A stretch of DNA of 64,000 bases from Kribbella sp. NBC_01245. Lineage in GTDB: Bacteria; Actinomycetota; Actinomycetes; Propionibacteriales; Kribbellaceae. Shown piece after piece: positions 52,828 to 61,784 of this stretch. A model generated the notes under the pieces. It saw nothing but the letters and a program-made list of their open reading frames with translations, was not told where the DNA came from and did no database searches. Numbering within the stretch: the stretch's first letter is position 1; every line of letters starts with the position of its first letter. The translations under genes and the position numbers were made by a program. The DNA lies in the NCBI RefSeq assembly GCF_036226525.1, contig NZ_CP108487.1:186001-250000 (forward strand), read 5' to 3'.

Positions 52828-53451
52828 ATGTCGGAGAGCGCGTGGATTGAGCGGTGGGATCGGCAGCAGGGGAATTACCTGCCTGATCGGGATGCCGCGT
52901 TGGGGATGGTGCTGGACGTCGTGGATCGCGTGGTTGGTGAGCCGGGGCGGTTGGTGGACTTGGCGTCGGGGCCGGGGTCGATCGCGGTTCGGGCGGTCAA
53001 GCGCTTCGGCAGCACTCGGGCGTTGGCGGTTGACGCGGTGTGCAGTGCGACGTCGTTGCACTACTTCAGTGCGGGTGAGTTCGCCGAGGTCGCGCGGATG
53101 TTGGCGCGTCGGATTCGGCCGGATGGCGTGTTCGTCAATCTCGATACGCTTCGGCTTGGTGGGGAGGTGCCGCGTCTTAGTGCGTTGGCCGCGACGTTGC
53201 GGGACCACTCATGGGACGGTTCGCCGCTCGGTGATGAGGCGGATGACTGGGAGAGCTGGTGGGCGGATGCGCGGGCTGAGCCGGCGTTCGCGGAGTTGTT
53301 CGCCGAGCGGGATCGGTTGGCGGTTGGTCCGACCGACGCAGCCCCGGTCACCCTGCCCGAGATGACCGAGGCGCTTCGATTGGCCGGATTCGCCGAGGTC
53401 GGCGTACTCGATCAGACCGCCGACAAACACCTCATCGTGGCGATCCGCTGA
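52828..53451 (+). CDS. class I methyltransferase with an internal gap
   Basis: A 207-residue methyltransferase-like protein. The start MSESAWIERWDRQQGNYLPD and motif I (LVDLASGPGSIAVRAVKRFG) are intact, and the C-terminal half resumes at SATSLHYFSAGEFAEVARML. Between VDA (end of strand 2) and SATS (strand 4) only two residues, VC, occur, where family members have about 35 residues for helix B, strand 3 and motif III. The frame is preserved. The fold would lose part of the SAM-binding sheet, so the protein may be inactive or serve another purpose. A Zur-like box and a strong leaderless promoter precede it. It overlaps the convergent GT87 gene by 20 bases. Confidence 0.7.
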   Translation: MSESAWIERWDRQQGNYLPDRDAALGMVLDVVDRVVGEPGRLVDLASGPGSIAVRAVKRFGSTRALAVDAVCSATSLHYFSAGEFAEVARMLARRIRPDGVFVNLDTLRLGGEVPRLSALAATLRDHSWDGSPLGDEADDWESWWADARAEPAFAELFAERDRLAVGPTDAAPVTLPEMTEALRLAGFAEVGVLDQTADKHLIVAIR

Positions 53452-54607
53452 CGGCCGGGACCAATTCGGCACCGTCACTCCCGCCAACCGCGTCGACGGG
53501 CTCTGGGTAGCGGCGGAAGGCGAGGAGGAGGATGGCGGCGACGGCTGTGATGACGTACGCCGAGCCGAGGACGTGTTCGGGAAGGGACCAGCTTCGCCCT
53601 TCGGGTGGGAAGAACTGGTGCGGACCGACCGCGAAGACGGCGAGTATGCCAGCGGCGACGTACCACTTTCGCTTGTGTACCAAGGCGATCAGGGCAGGCG
53701 CCACCCACACCCAGTGATGCGACCAGCTGACCGGGGAGGCGAGTAGGCCGAAGGCGGCGATGACCAGTACGGCCGTCACGTCGTCGCCGGCTGCGCGTGC
53801 TCGGCGGGCCGCGATGACGGTCGGCGCCAGCGTGATCGCGACCAGCGCGAGCCAGAGCGACGGATGGCCCGGGATGATGCGTTCGAGCACGGCCTGGAAA
53901 CACTGGTTGAAGGCGTACGTCGCGCCGCCGATCCGGCCCGGGTCGAAGAGCACGCTGAACCAGTACGTCGTGGAGTCCGCGGGGATGAGCGCGTAGGCGG
54001 CGAGCGAGAATCCAGCGAACGACGCGAAGGTCATCGCGGCGGCCCGGTATTGCCGTCGTACCAGGAAATAAAGGACGAAGACCGCGGGTGTGAGTTTGAT
54101 GGCGGCCGCCAACCCGAGCAGGAGACCGCGAGGCCATCGGGTTTTCGGTAGGAGGCAGTCGAGTGTGACCAGGCCCATCAGCAGCAGGTTCACCTGGCCG
54201 AAGCCGATGGTGGCGCGGACCGGTTCGAGCAGCATGCCGATCGTGGTCAGGCCTAAGCCGATGAGGACTGAGCGACGGTTCCAGCCGTACAAGCGGCCGG
54301 TGACGACTACGAGCGTGGCGGCGAGAGCGGCGACGCTGATCGCGTTCATCACCAGTTCGGCGAGGGTGAACGGCAGTACGGCGAGGCCGGTGAAGAGCAC
54401 GGCCGCGAACGGGGGATAGGTGAACGGCAACGGGAAGGTCGGCACGAGGTCGGCGAATCCGTCCGAGTACAGGCTGATGCCGTTCCGCCAGACAGCGCCG
54501 CCGGTCCGGTAGACCTGCAGGTCGAGAGAGCCCGCGGTCGCGGCGTACCAGATCGGGGTGAGGGCCAGGACGACCACGAGTGCCCAGAAGACGCGACGCT
54601 GGGTCAT
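53432..54607 (-). CDS. GT87-type (DUF2029) polyprenyl-phosphate mannosyltransferase
   Basis: A 391-residue GT-C membrane glycosyltransferase with about ten helices. An early catalytic Asp lies in SLDLQVYRTGGAVWRNG, and the family block FTYPPFAAVLFTGLAVLPFT follows; helix VI holds AIKLTPAVFVLYFLVRRQYR, and SPVSWSHHWVWVAPALIALV comes later. GT87 enzymes (PimE-type) use a polyprenyl-phosphate mannose donor for cell-envelope glycolipids. The gene is downstream of its paralogue with an ATGA overlap, so both are made in one transcript. Confidence 0.88.
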   Translation of the reverse strand: MTQRRVFWALVVVLALTPIWYAATAGSLDLQVYRTGGAVWRNGISLYSDGFADLVPTFPLPFTYPPFAAVLFTGLAVLPFTLAELVMNAISVAALAATLVVVTGRLYGWNRRSVLIGLGLTTIGMLLEPVRATIGFGQVNLLLMGLVTLDCLLPKTRWPRGLLLGLAAAIKLTPAVFVLYFLVRRQYRAAAMTFASFAGFSLAAYALIPADSTTYWFSVLFDPGRIGGATYAFNQCFQAVLERIIPGHPSLWLALVAITLAPTVIAARRARAAGDDVTAVLVIAAFGLLASPVSWSHHWVWVAPALIALVHKRKWYVAAGILAVFAVGPHQFFPPEGRSWSLPEHVLGSAYVITAVAAILLLAFRRYPEPVDAVGGSDGAELVPAVSGSPR

Positions 54608-55791
54608 GATCGCCGCCGGATCGCGAAAGCCGTTGCGATAAAGGCGATCGCGACGATCGGGTAGGCATTGCCGAGGAACAGGTCGAACCCTTGGTGGGTG
54701 TATTCGCGATCACCGAAGTACGGCGCGAACCAGGGCAGGCCGAGCGTCGTCGTGATCGTCCAAACGGCTGCCAGTACGGCGATCACCGGCTTGGCGCGGG
54801 CGCGGGACCAGAGGAGGACGCAGATCGGGAGGGCCCAGACCCAGTGGCCGGTCCAGGAGATCGGTGACACGAGTAGACCGGTGGCGGCGGCCAGGAGGAT
54901 GGCCTCGAAGCGTTCGCCGGCGTCGTGCGCGCGCCGTGCGGCGTACAGGCCGACAATGGCCGCGACCAGTGTGGAAAGGACCCATAGCGCTCCGCCGGAA
55001 CCCTCGGTGATCCGTGCGACCACTCCGCGCAGCGACTGGTTGCTGATGAAGTGCTTGGCGCCCGGACGTCCCGGGTCGAAGATCAACTGCCCCCAGAACT
55101 TGATCGAGTCCGAAGGCATCGCGATGAAGCCGATCAGCATCGTGGCGACGGTTGCCACGGCTGCGGTCGCGGCTTCGCGATAGCGCCGGGTGACGAGCAG
55201 GAAGATCAGGAAGATGCCCGGGGTGAGCTTGATCCCGGTCGCAATACCGACCAGCACACCGCGATACCGCGGCGGCAAGTACCCGAGCAGGTCCACCAGC
55301 AGCATCAACGTCAGCAACAAGTTGATCTGCCCGTAGCCGAACGTCGATCGAATCGGCTCGAACGCGATTCCCGCCGCGCCGATCGCCAACCCCAGCACCC
55401 GGAGCCGCGCGATGGTCAGCTCGGGCCGGACCGCGCGAAGGCTGACCAGACCGATGGCCAGGGTGGACAGGCCGCAGACCAGCACCGTGATGATCCGGCC
55501 GGCGCCCGTTCCGGCCAGCGCGAGTGGTACGAAGAGGATCGCGGCGAACGGCGGATAGGTGAACGCCATCCCGATCTCCGGATGGGCCAGGTGCGCCTCG
55601 TAGATACTGGCGCCGTCGAGGAAGTCGCCTGCCGCGGCGGCGTACACGCGCAGGTCGAACTGCAGCGAGGTCGGCGGCCAGAGCAGTACGCAAACGCCGA
55701 GGAATCCGGCCACCGCGAGGCCGATCGGCCAAGCCATGGACCGGCCCACAGACGAGCGGCCGGGCGGCCGAGAAGGGCTCAAGAGGGTCAT
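54604..55791 (-). CDS. GT87-type (DUF2029) mannosyltransferase, paralogue
   Basis: A 395-residue GT-C enzyme, homologous to the adjacent one: SLQFDLRVYAAAAGDFLDGA with the catalytic Asp region, FTYPPFAAILFVPLALAGTG, ATGIKLTPGIFLIFLLVTRR, and LVSPISWTGHWVWALPICVL. The tandem pair probably came from a duplication and could add consecutive mannose residues to an envelope lipid. The ATG at 55791 is used; the start of the two-component kinase lies divergently 142 bases away. Confidence 0.88.
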   Translation of the reverse strand: MTLLSPSRPPGRSSVGRSMAWPIGLAVAGFLGVCVLLWPPTSLQFDLRVYAAAAGDFLDGASIYEAHLAHPEIGMAFTYPPFAAILFVPLALAGTGAGRIITVLVCGLSTLAIGLVSLRAVRPELTIARLRVLGLAIGAAGIAFEPIRSTFGYGQINLLLTLMLLVDLLGYLPPRYRGVLVGIATGIKLTPGIFLIFLLVTRRYREAATAAVATVATMLIGFIAMPSDSIKFWGQLIFDPGRPGAKHFISNQSLRGVVARITEGSGGALWVLSTLVAAIVGLYAARRAHDAGERFEAILLAAATGLLVSPISWTGHWVWALPICVLLWSRARAKPVIAVLAAVWTITTTLGLPWFAPYFGDREYTHQGFDLFLGNAYPIVAIAFIATAFAIRRRS

Positions 55792-55933
55792 GTCTTCGAG
55801 CCTGGGTTTTGCGATAGGCCCGGCACATCGCCGTTAGGTGCCACGTACTGTGACCGAAAAGAGTGACAATCGCCGGTCCGGTGTCACTCTTCAGAGTGAC
55901 GAGCGCGCTCGCGACAGAGGCCAGAATGAGGTC

Positions 55934-57553
55934 ATGGCTCGTCCCACGCTGTCCGGATCAAGGCTCGATCTGGTCCTCGCCCTCGCCGGGCTGATGATCA
56001 CCGGTGCCGGCGTCCATTGGGCCATCAAACAGGACGGCGGATGGACGGCCGCTCCCGCGCTGGTCGTGCTGGTCATGATCGCGCCCCTGCTGCTGGCTTT
56101 TCGCACCGCCACACCGCTGCTGAGTGGCGCGGGCCTGGCGGCGGCCACCGTCTTCACGCTCGCGAGTGTGCCGGTGCCTGCGGCAACCATCGTGTTCGCG
56201 GCCGGGACCGCGTTGGCCTTGTGGACGATGTTGTGGAGGCACAACTCGCGGTCGGTCGAGACCTGGCTTGACGACCTCCGCGCACTGGTGACCCGGCCCG
56301 AGAGCGTGGTGCCGGCTGACCTGTTGCTGGGCGTACTGGCCGTCTCGCTGATCGGGCTCGACGTCTGGCGCATGGTCGACTGGGACGAGTGGCAGTTCGC
56401 CCCGGACTGGCTGACGGTCTTCGTCATCTGCTCGCCGATCACGCTCGCGCTGCGCCGGATCCGGCCGGTCGTGCCGTGTGTGGTGCTCGCCGTCGCGAAC
56501 CTCACGGCGTACTGGCTCGCGACCGAGCGCTGGCCGTTGATGCTGGCGCTCGGGCTCGCCCTCTACTCGCTGGCCCGGCACCGGCCGTGGCAATTCGCCC
56601 TGCCGGTCTCGGGTGGTGTGCTGGCGTTTCTCGTCGTAGTGCCGCGTCTCGGCGGATTCACGCGGAACACGCTCCTGCCGTTCCTCTATCCCGGCTTGGA
56701 CGACGACAGCACCTTCAACCAGGTGTGGGTTGACGGTGCGTCGGCTACCCGGCACGACGTCGTGTTCGACCGGCAATGGCCGTTGTCGCTGTCCTTGGTG
56801 CTGGCGCTCGGCGTCTGCCTTGGCGTACTCGCTCGGCTCTACAGCGGCATCGGCGAAGCCCGTGAGCGCGAGCGGGAATTGCGCCAGCGCGCGATCGAGC
56901 AAGAGGAAGAGCAGACCAAGCTCACGGAACGGGCGTACATCGCGCGCGACCTGCACGACGTGATCGCGCACCACGTCAGCCTGATGGTGATCCAGGCCGA
57001 GACCGGGCCGGACCTGATCCGGCAGGGCAATGACGAGGTGCTGCGCGGGTTCCAGCGCATCGGTGACACCGGACGGCGTGCCCTCGGCGAGCTCGACCGG
57101 ATGCTCTCGGCACTGCGCGATGCCGACGGCGTGCCCGATCCGCAGCTCGCACCGCAACCAGGGCTGGCGGATCTCCCTGGGCTGGTGGCGACGGTCGGGA
57201 CTGAGGGCCTGCGGATCGACCTGGTGCTGCCGCCGATCGCGGACGACCTACCGGCTGGGCAACAACTCACGGCGTACCGCATCGTCCAGGAGGCGCTGAC
57301 CAACGTCGTACGGCACTCCGGCGCCGAGCGGGCCACGGTGACCATCGAGATCGCGGACGGGGAGATCAACCTGATGGTGGCCGACGACGGACGCGGGTTC
57401 GATCCAGCCGAGGCTGGACGTGGTCGGCACGGTCTCGCGGGTATGCGCGAGCGGGTCCGCGTACACGGCGGCGGTCTGCGCATCGAGACGGCGCCGGGCG
57501 CGGGTTGCACGATCGCGGCCCGGATTCCGGCCGGCGCGGCGGTGCCTGCGTGA
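55934..57553 (+). CDS. sensor histidine kinase, DesK/NarL-type (HisKA_3)
   Basis: A 539-residue membrane kinase. The first 310 residues hold about nine hydrophobic segments and a large extracytoplasmic loop at 220-300. A coiled segment (ARERERELRQRAIEQEEEQT) leads to the HisKA_3 domain with the phosphoacceptor H341 in ARDLHDVIAHHVSLMV, and the HATPase domain with EALTNVVRHSG, DDGRGFD and GLAGMRERVRVHGG. Typical of Streptomyces-type kinases. Its partner response regulator follows with a GTGA overlap. CAGAAT six bases before the ATG could be a leaderless -10. Confidence 0.9.
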   Translation: MARPTLSGSRLDLVLALAGLMITGAGVHWAIKQDGGWTAAPALVVLVMIAPLLLAFRTATPLLSGAGLAAATVFTLASVPVPAATIVFAAGTALALWTMLWRHNSRSVETWLDDLRALVTRPESVVPADLLLGVLAVSLIGLDVWRMVDWDEWQFAPDWLTVFVICSPITLALRRIRPVVPCVVLAVANLTAYWLATERWPLMLALGLALYSLARHRPWQFALPVSGGVLAFLVVVPRLGGFTRNTLLPFLYPGLDDDSTFNQVWVDGASATRHDVVFDRQWPLSLSLVLALGVCLGVLARLYSGIGEARERERELRQRAIEQEEEQTKLTERAYIARDLHDVIAHHVSLMVIQAETGPDLIRQGNDEVLRGFQRIGDTGRRALGELDRMLSALRDADGVPDPQLAPQPGLADLPGLVATVGTEGLRIDLVLPPIADDLPAGQQLTAYRIVQEALTNVVRHSGAERATVTIEIADGEINLMVADDGRGFDPAEAGRGRHGLAGMRERVRVHGGGLRIETAPGAGCTIAARIPAGAAVPA

Positions 57554-58230
57554 ACGGCGCCGGTGGCGGTCTGATCAAGGTGATGGTGGTTGACGATCAG
57601 GATCTGGTGCGGGACGGGATCGCCACCATTTTGGACGGGCAGCCCGATATCGAGGTGGCGGCGCAGGCGGTCGACGGCGCGGACGCGGTCCGGCAGGCCG
57701 CCTCGATGCTCAATCTGCAGGTGATCCTGATGGATGTGCGGATGCCGGTGATGGACGGGATCGAGGCGACGCGGCAGCTCGCTGGCAGCGAGCGCGGGCC
57801 GAAGGTCATCATCCTGACCACGTTCGATCTGGATGAATACGTGTACGCCGCGCTCCGGGCGGGCGCGAGCGGCTTTCTGCTGAAACGGTCTTCGCGGGAC
57901 GAGCTGATCAACGCCGTACGGGTGATCGCGGCGGGTGACGCCCTGCTGGCACCGCCGGTGACGCGACGCCTGATCGACCGATTCGCCGCCGCGGGGCAGG
58001 ACCCGGCCGCGGTCGACCAGCTGACTGCACTCACCGCCCGGGAACGCGAGGTGCTGCAACTGCTTGCCGAGGGCAACTCCAACGCGGAGATCGCGACCAG
58101 CCTGCATCTGACCGAGCACACCGTGAAGACCCACGTCAGCCGAATCCTCACCAAAACCGGCCTCCGCGACCGCGTCCAAGCCGTCATCCTCGGCTACGAC
58201 GCCGGCCTGGTCCAACCGCGAACCGTCTAA
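57550..58230 (+). CDS. response regulator, NarL/LuxR type
   Basis: A 226-residue regulator. The receiver domain has the acidic pair in VMVVDDQDLVRDGIATIL, the phosphoacceptor D62 in VILMDVRMPVMDG, and the conserved Thr/Lys (TTFDLDEYV, FLLKRSS). The output domain is LuxR-type (LTAREREVLQLLAEGNSNAE and HTVKTHVSRILTKTGLRDRV). It is translationally coupled to the kinase. Its targets are unknown; the divergent GT87 genes are near candidates. Confidence 0.92.
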   Translation: MNGAGGGLIKVMVVDDQDLVRDGIATILDGQPDIEVAAQAVDGADAVRQAASMLNLQVILMDVRMPVMDGIEATRQLAGSERGPKVIILTTFDLDEYVYAALRAGASGFLLKRSSRDELINAVRVIAAGDALLAPPVTRRLIDRFAAAGQDPAAVDQLTALTAREREVLQLLAEGNSNAEIATSLHLTEHTVKTHVSRILTKTGLRDRVQAVILGYDAGLVQPRTV

Positions 58231-58244
58231 TGCGATGATCGGCC

Positions 58245-58775
58245 ATGGCGCTGACGAATTCCTGGTTGTCCGGTCCCGCACCGACGAAGAAGCTCGATCA
58301 TGTACGTCTTTCCGAGCGCATTCTGAATCTGCTGTCCAGCCAGAACATGTGCGTCATCGCGACCACTGGTCCGGACGGGCCGCTGGCGACGCCGGTTCGC
58401 TATTACCATCTGGATTTCGCGCTCATCTTCACCGCGTCCGGCCGTTCGCCGAAGATGCGGAACCTCGCAGCCGATCCGCGGATCTCGATCGGCATCTTCG
58501 CACCTCTCGTCGGCCAGGCCAGTAGTCGCGGCGCCCAGGTCTTCGGTCGCGCGAGTCTGTTGGCGCCGGACGACGAGGAGTTCGGCCGCTATTGGGAGGC
58601 CTATCGGTGGCAGTCGGATCACGTCGAGCGTGGCAACTCTCTCGATGAGCCGCCGCTGGGACCGATGGTCGTGGTGCGGCCGCAGCGGATCGTCTACACC
58701 GAGCACTGGCTTCGTCGCGACGGCTATGCGCCTCGGCAGTTTTGGCGGCCGTCAGGCGAGGGCGTCGAGGATTAG
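58245..58775 (+). CDS. pyridoxamine-5'-phosphate-oxidase-fold protein (PPOX, F420/FMN)
   Basis: A 176-residue split-barrel protein: KKLDHVRLSERILNLLSSQN, MCVIATTGPDGPLATPVRYY, then FTASGRSPKMRNLAADPRIS and GAQVFGRASLLAPDDEEFGR. Such proteins bind FMN, F420 or heme-like cofactors. Many actinobacterial copies reduce or bind small aromatic molecules. It overlaps the convergent TetR gene by 24 bases. Confidence 0.82.
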   Translation: MALTNSWLSGPAPTKKLDHVRLSERILNLLSSQNMCVIATTGPDGPLATPVRYYHLDFALIFTASGRSPKMRNLAADPRISIGIFAPLVGQASSRGAQVFGRASLLAPDDEEFGRYWEAYRWQSDHVERGNSLDEPPLGPMVVVRPQRIVYTEHWLRRDGYAPRQFWRPSGEGVED

Positions 58776-59387
58776 GTCGAGGCCGAACTCGAACTCGTCG
58801 CCGAAGTCGTAGCCGGGCTTGAGGTAGTACTGCGTAGTCATCTCGGCGAGGTGGGGGTATTCGTCCGCGGTCAGCGATTCCATCATCGGGCCGGCGACCT
58901 CGGCGACTGTTTCGGGGCCGTCGAACGGTAGGCCGGCCTCCTGGAGGGCGAACCCGTAGATGTAGCTGTCGATCAGGGCGTAGGCGTGAGCGGTTTGGGC
59001 CAGCGAAAAGCCGGCCGCGCGAAGTGTGCCGATGACCGCGTTGTGGTGTCGCAACGTCGCCGGGCCGGGACTGGTACGTGATTCGAGTAGGCCGATCGCC
59101 CACGGATGACGCCGCAGCACCTGACGCGCCGAGCCCGCGCGGCGGCGCATCTCCGCACGCCATTCGCCGCCGATCGCCGGCAGCTCGATATCGGTGAAGA
59201 CGAGGTCGACGATGCCGTCGAGGATCTCCTCCTTGGTGGCAACGTAGTGGTAGACCGACATCGGCTTCACGTCGAGGGCCTGCGCGAGCGAGCGGATCGT
59301 CAGCCCCGCGATACCGCCCTTGTCGGCCACCTCGATGGCACCTCGCAGCACTCGCTCCCGGCTGAGACGAGGTCGCTGTGCGGGCAT
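58752..59387 (-). CDS. TetR-family repressor
   Basis: A 211-residue regulator. The helix-turn-helix is in GAIEVADKGGIAGLTIRSLA and QALDVKPMSVYHYVATKEEI; the C-terminal part belongs to the TetR_C group used by tetracycline-like repressors (LRRHPWAIGLLESRTSPGPA). It is divergent from a DUF4386 membrane protein, and two identical 13-bp palindromes lie between them. TGGAGTG precedes the ATG. The neighbourhood suggests it represses both genes until a ligand binds. Confidence 0.92.
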   Translation of the reverse strand: MPAQRPRLSRERVLRGAIEVADKGGIAGLTIRSLAQALDVKPMSVYHYVATKEEILDGIVDLVFTDIELPAIGGEWRAEMRRRAGSARQVLRRHPWAIGLLESRTSPGPATLRHHNAVIGTLRAAGFSLAQTAHAYALIDSYIYGFALQEAGLPFDGPETVAEVAGPMMESLTADEYPHLAEMTTQYYLKPGYDFGDEFEFGLDLILDALA

Positions 59388-59410
59388 TTCACTCCAGGTT
59401 GTCGTGGTTT

Positions 59411-59423
59411 CGTACTTAGTACG
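59411..59423. promoter_or_regulatory. TetR operator, copy 1
   Basis: CGTACTTAGTACG, a perfect palindrome around a central T, 23 bases upstream of the TetR start. An identical copy lies 33 bases away. Confidence 0.8.
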
Positions 59424-59443
59424 CTACGGTGAGCTTACTCGTT

Positions 59444-59456
59444 CGTACTTAGTACG
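59444..59456. promoter_or_regulatory. TetR operator, copy 2
   Basis: The same 13 bases as copy 1, exactly three helical turns away centre to centre, on the side nearer the DUF4386 gene. The pair can hold two dimers on one face of the DNA. Confidence 0.8.
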
Positions 59457-59514
59457 GCGATGTGCGGCGCGCGAGGGCTTCCGCCCTGGTGGCCGCTCTT
59501 TGAGAGGCGTCCCG

Positions 59515-60213
59515 ATGCAGGTAGATCAAAGTCCGGCGGTGGTAGTGCGGGACCGGTCCGGTGTGGTTGCGGGTGCCGGCATTCTGCTGATGGCCGCGTT
59601 GGCGCCGTTTGGTGTCTTCGTCGCCATCCAGGGGCAGGTGACGCCGGGGGATGCGGCGCAGACTGCTGCGGATATCGGGTCCTCGGAGGGGTTGTTCCGG
59701 GCGGGTATTGCGGCGTTGTTCGTGGTGATCGCGCTTGATGTTGTGGTGGCGTGTGCGCTCCATCAGGTGTTCAGCCCTGTAAATAAAGGCGTTTCGCTGT
59801 TGGCTGCGGCATTCCGGCTGGTGTTCGCGGGAATCTTCATGGTCGCTGTTGGCCAGCTTCTTGGCGTGCTGCGTTTCCTTGGTGACGACTACCTCTCTGT
59901 GTTCAGCGCGGATCAACGGAATGCTCAGGCGCTTGCGGGAGTCAATGCGTTCGGTGACCTTTGGGCGCTTTCCCTTGGGTTGTTCGGCCTTCATTTGTTG
60001 GCTATTGGCTATCTGGCTTACCGATCCGGGTTCGTTCCCAAGCTCCTCGGCGTACTGCTCGTCATCGCAGGTCTTGGTTACGTGATCGACCTGTTCGGCA
60101 GCCTCTGGTCGCCGGACTCTTGGACCGACGTCTCCACCTTCACCTTCCTCGGTGAGTTCCTACTTGCCTTGTGGCTCGTAGCCCGCGGGCGCCTGGCTTC
60201 ACGCCGCCAGTAA
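59515..60213 (+). CDS. DUF4386 membrane protein
   Basis: A 232-residue membrane protein with about six helices: AGILLMAALAPFGVFVAIQG, ALFVVIALDVVVACALHQVF, SLLAAAFRLVFAGIFMVAVG, DLWALSLGLFGLHLLAIGYL and a C-terminal TM pair. The DUF4386 family is common in actinobacteria and lacks a known function. It is the likely target of the divergent TetR repressor. The start is the ATG at 59515, with GAGAGGCG upstream; upstream open frame residues are not related. Confidence 0.82.
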   Translation: MQVDQSPAVVVRDRSGVVAGAGILLMAALAPFGVFVAIQGQVTPGDAAQTAADIGSSEGLFRAGIAALFVVIALDVVVACALHQVFSPVNKGVSLLAAAFRLVFAGIFMVAVGQLLGVLRFLGDDYLSVFSADQRNAQALAGVNAFGDLWALSLGLFGLHLLAIGYLAYRSGFVPKLLGVLLVIAGLGYVIDLFGSLWSPDSWTDVSTFTFLGEFLLALWLVARGRLASRRQ

Positions 60214-60278
60214 CGACCGCAGCTTGTGGAAAGGTGGTTGGCCGGCACGGGGGACTGGCTGAGGCGTGAGGGGTTGGG

Positions 60279-61784
60279 ATGGATCGGCGCAGGTTTTTGG
60301 GATGGTTGTCGTCGAGCGGTCTGACGTTCGCCGCAGCCGGGGTGTTCGCGGGTAGTCGGCCGGCTGCCGCCGCGGGGCTCGACGTCATCGTCTACACGGG
60401 TGCGACCCTGATCGACGGGACTGGCGTACGGCCGCAACCGAACAGCACGATCGTGACCGTCAACGGCCGGATCGCGGCCGTCGGGAACCACCGGGTCGCC
60501 GTACCGGCTGGTGTGCGGGTGGTCGAGCTGCGGGCGAAGTACGTCATCCCCGGGCTGATCGATATGCATGCGCACACCGTGGACCTGGAGAAGATCTTCC
60601 TCCCGCTGTACGTCGCCAATGGCGTCACGTCGATCCGGGAGATGTGGGGCAAGCCCTTACACCATGCGATGCGGCGCCGGATCGACGCGGGCGAATTGCT
60701 CGGGCCGCGGATGGTGGTCGGTAGCAAGCTCGTCGATGGTCCGACCTGGGAGGCCGGGCACGACACGGTGGTGGTGACAACCGCTGCGCAGGCACGTGAC
60801 GCGGTTCGCCAGGCCAAGGACGAGGGCGCCGATTTCGTGAAGGTGATGTCGCACCTGAACGACGAGACCCTGACCGCGGTCGCGCAAGAGGCGACAGAGC
60901 TCGGCCTGTCGTTCTCCGGGCATCTGCCCGATGAGGTGACGACCGAGCGCGGTAGCCAACTCGGCATGCGCACGATGGAGCACTTGTTCGGCCTGTCCAT
61001 CGACGTGTCCAGCCGGCGCGACGAATTCCGTCGGCGGATCGCGGAGCTGCCGATCGACCCGGCCAACCCGCTGCCACGATGGTTCTTCGTGCGGGAGTTG
61101 GAACGGGAGGCGCACAAGTCGTACGACCCGCGTCGTGCGGGGGCCTTGTTCGCGACGCTGAAGAGGCGTGGCACGGTGCTCGACGCGACTCTCGACGTGG
61201 GGAAGATCTTCTGCCTCCCGCCGGAGAGGTACGTCGGCACGCCGCGGACGAAGTACCTGCCGGCGTGGATGAAGCAGAACTGGGACGCGATGATCGGCGT
61301 CGGAACGCCCTGGTCGACCGAGCAGATCGCCGCGGGCCAGGCCGCCTGGGACGCGTCGCACCGGTTGGCCGCCGAGGCGCACCGCGCGGGCGTGACGATC
61401 ACCGCGGGCACGGATTGCGGCCTCCCGCCATACGGCTTCCCGGGGTTCAGCCTGCACGACGAACTCTCGAACTTGGTGAATTCCGGGTTGCCGCCAATAG
61501 CCGCGATCCAGGCAGCCACCCGGAATGCGGCGAGGGCTGCCGGTATCCATCGAGTCGCCGGCACGATCGAGGTTGGGAAGTCGGCGGATCTGCTGGTGCT
61601 GGACGCCGACCCGCTCGCCGATATCCGCAACACCGAGCGCATCCACGCGGTTGTGGCCAAGGGCCGGCTGATCACCAGTGCGGAACGCGCTCGCATGCTG
61701 GCCGAGGTCGAGGCAGAGGCCCGTACGACGCCTCCGCCTGCCGCCGAAGCCCGTTCGTGTTGCGGTCTCGTTGGGCCCGCGTGA
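60279..61784 (+). CDS. exported amidohydrolase (metal-dependent hydrolase, Tat substrate)
   Basis: A 501-residue amidohydrolase with a twin-arginine signal peptide (MDRRRFLGWLSSSGLTFAAA). Metal motif I is PGLIDMHAHTVDLE; GADFVKVMSHL includes the carboxylated-lysine-like position; SGHLPDEVTTERGSQLGMRT with EH, and AGTDCGLPPYGFP near the end gives the last Asp. It is similar to imidazolonepropionase-like and prolidase-like enzymes. Its substrate is unknown; with export, an environmental amide or ester is likely. It is coupled by GTGA to the SMP-30-like gene downstream. Confidence 0.85.
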   Translation: MDRRRFLGWLSSSGLTFAAAGVFAGSRPAAAAGLDVIVYTGATLIDGTGVRPQPNSTIVTVNGRIAAVGNHRVAVPAGVRVVELRAKYVIPGLIDMHAHTVDLEKIFLPLYVANGVTSIREMWGKPLHHAMRRRIDAGELLGPRMVVGSKLVDGPTWEAGHDTVVVTTAAQARDAVRQAKDEGADFVKVMSHLNDETLTAVAQEATELGLSFSGHLPDEVTTERGSQLGMRTMEHLFGLSIDVSSRRDEFRRRIAELPIDPANPLPRWFFVRELEREAHKSYDPRRAGALFATLKRRGTVLDATLDVGKIFCLPPERYVGTPRTKYLPAWMKQNWDAMIGVGTPWSTEQIAAGQAAWDASHRLAAEAHRAGVTITAGTDCGLPPYGFPGFSLHDELSNLVNSGLPPIAAIQAATRNAARAAGIHRVAGTIEVGKSADLLVLDADPLADIRNTERIHAVVAKGRLITSAERARMLAEVEAEARTTPPPAAEARSCCGLVGPA

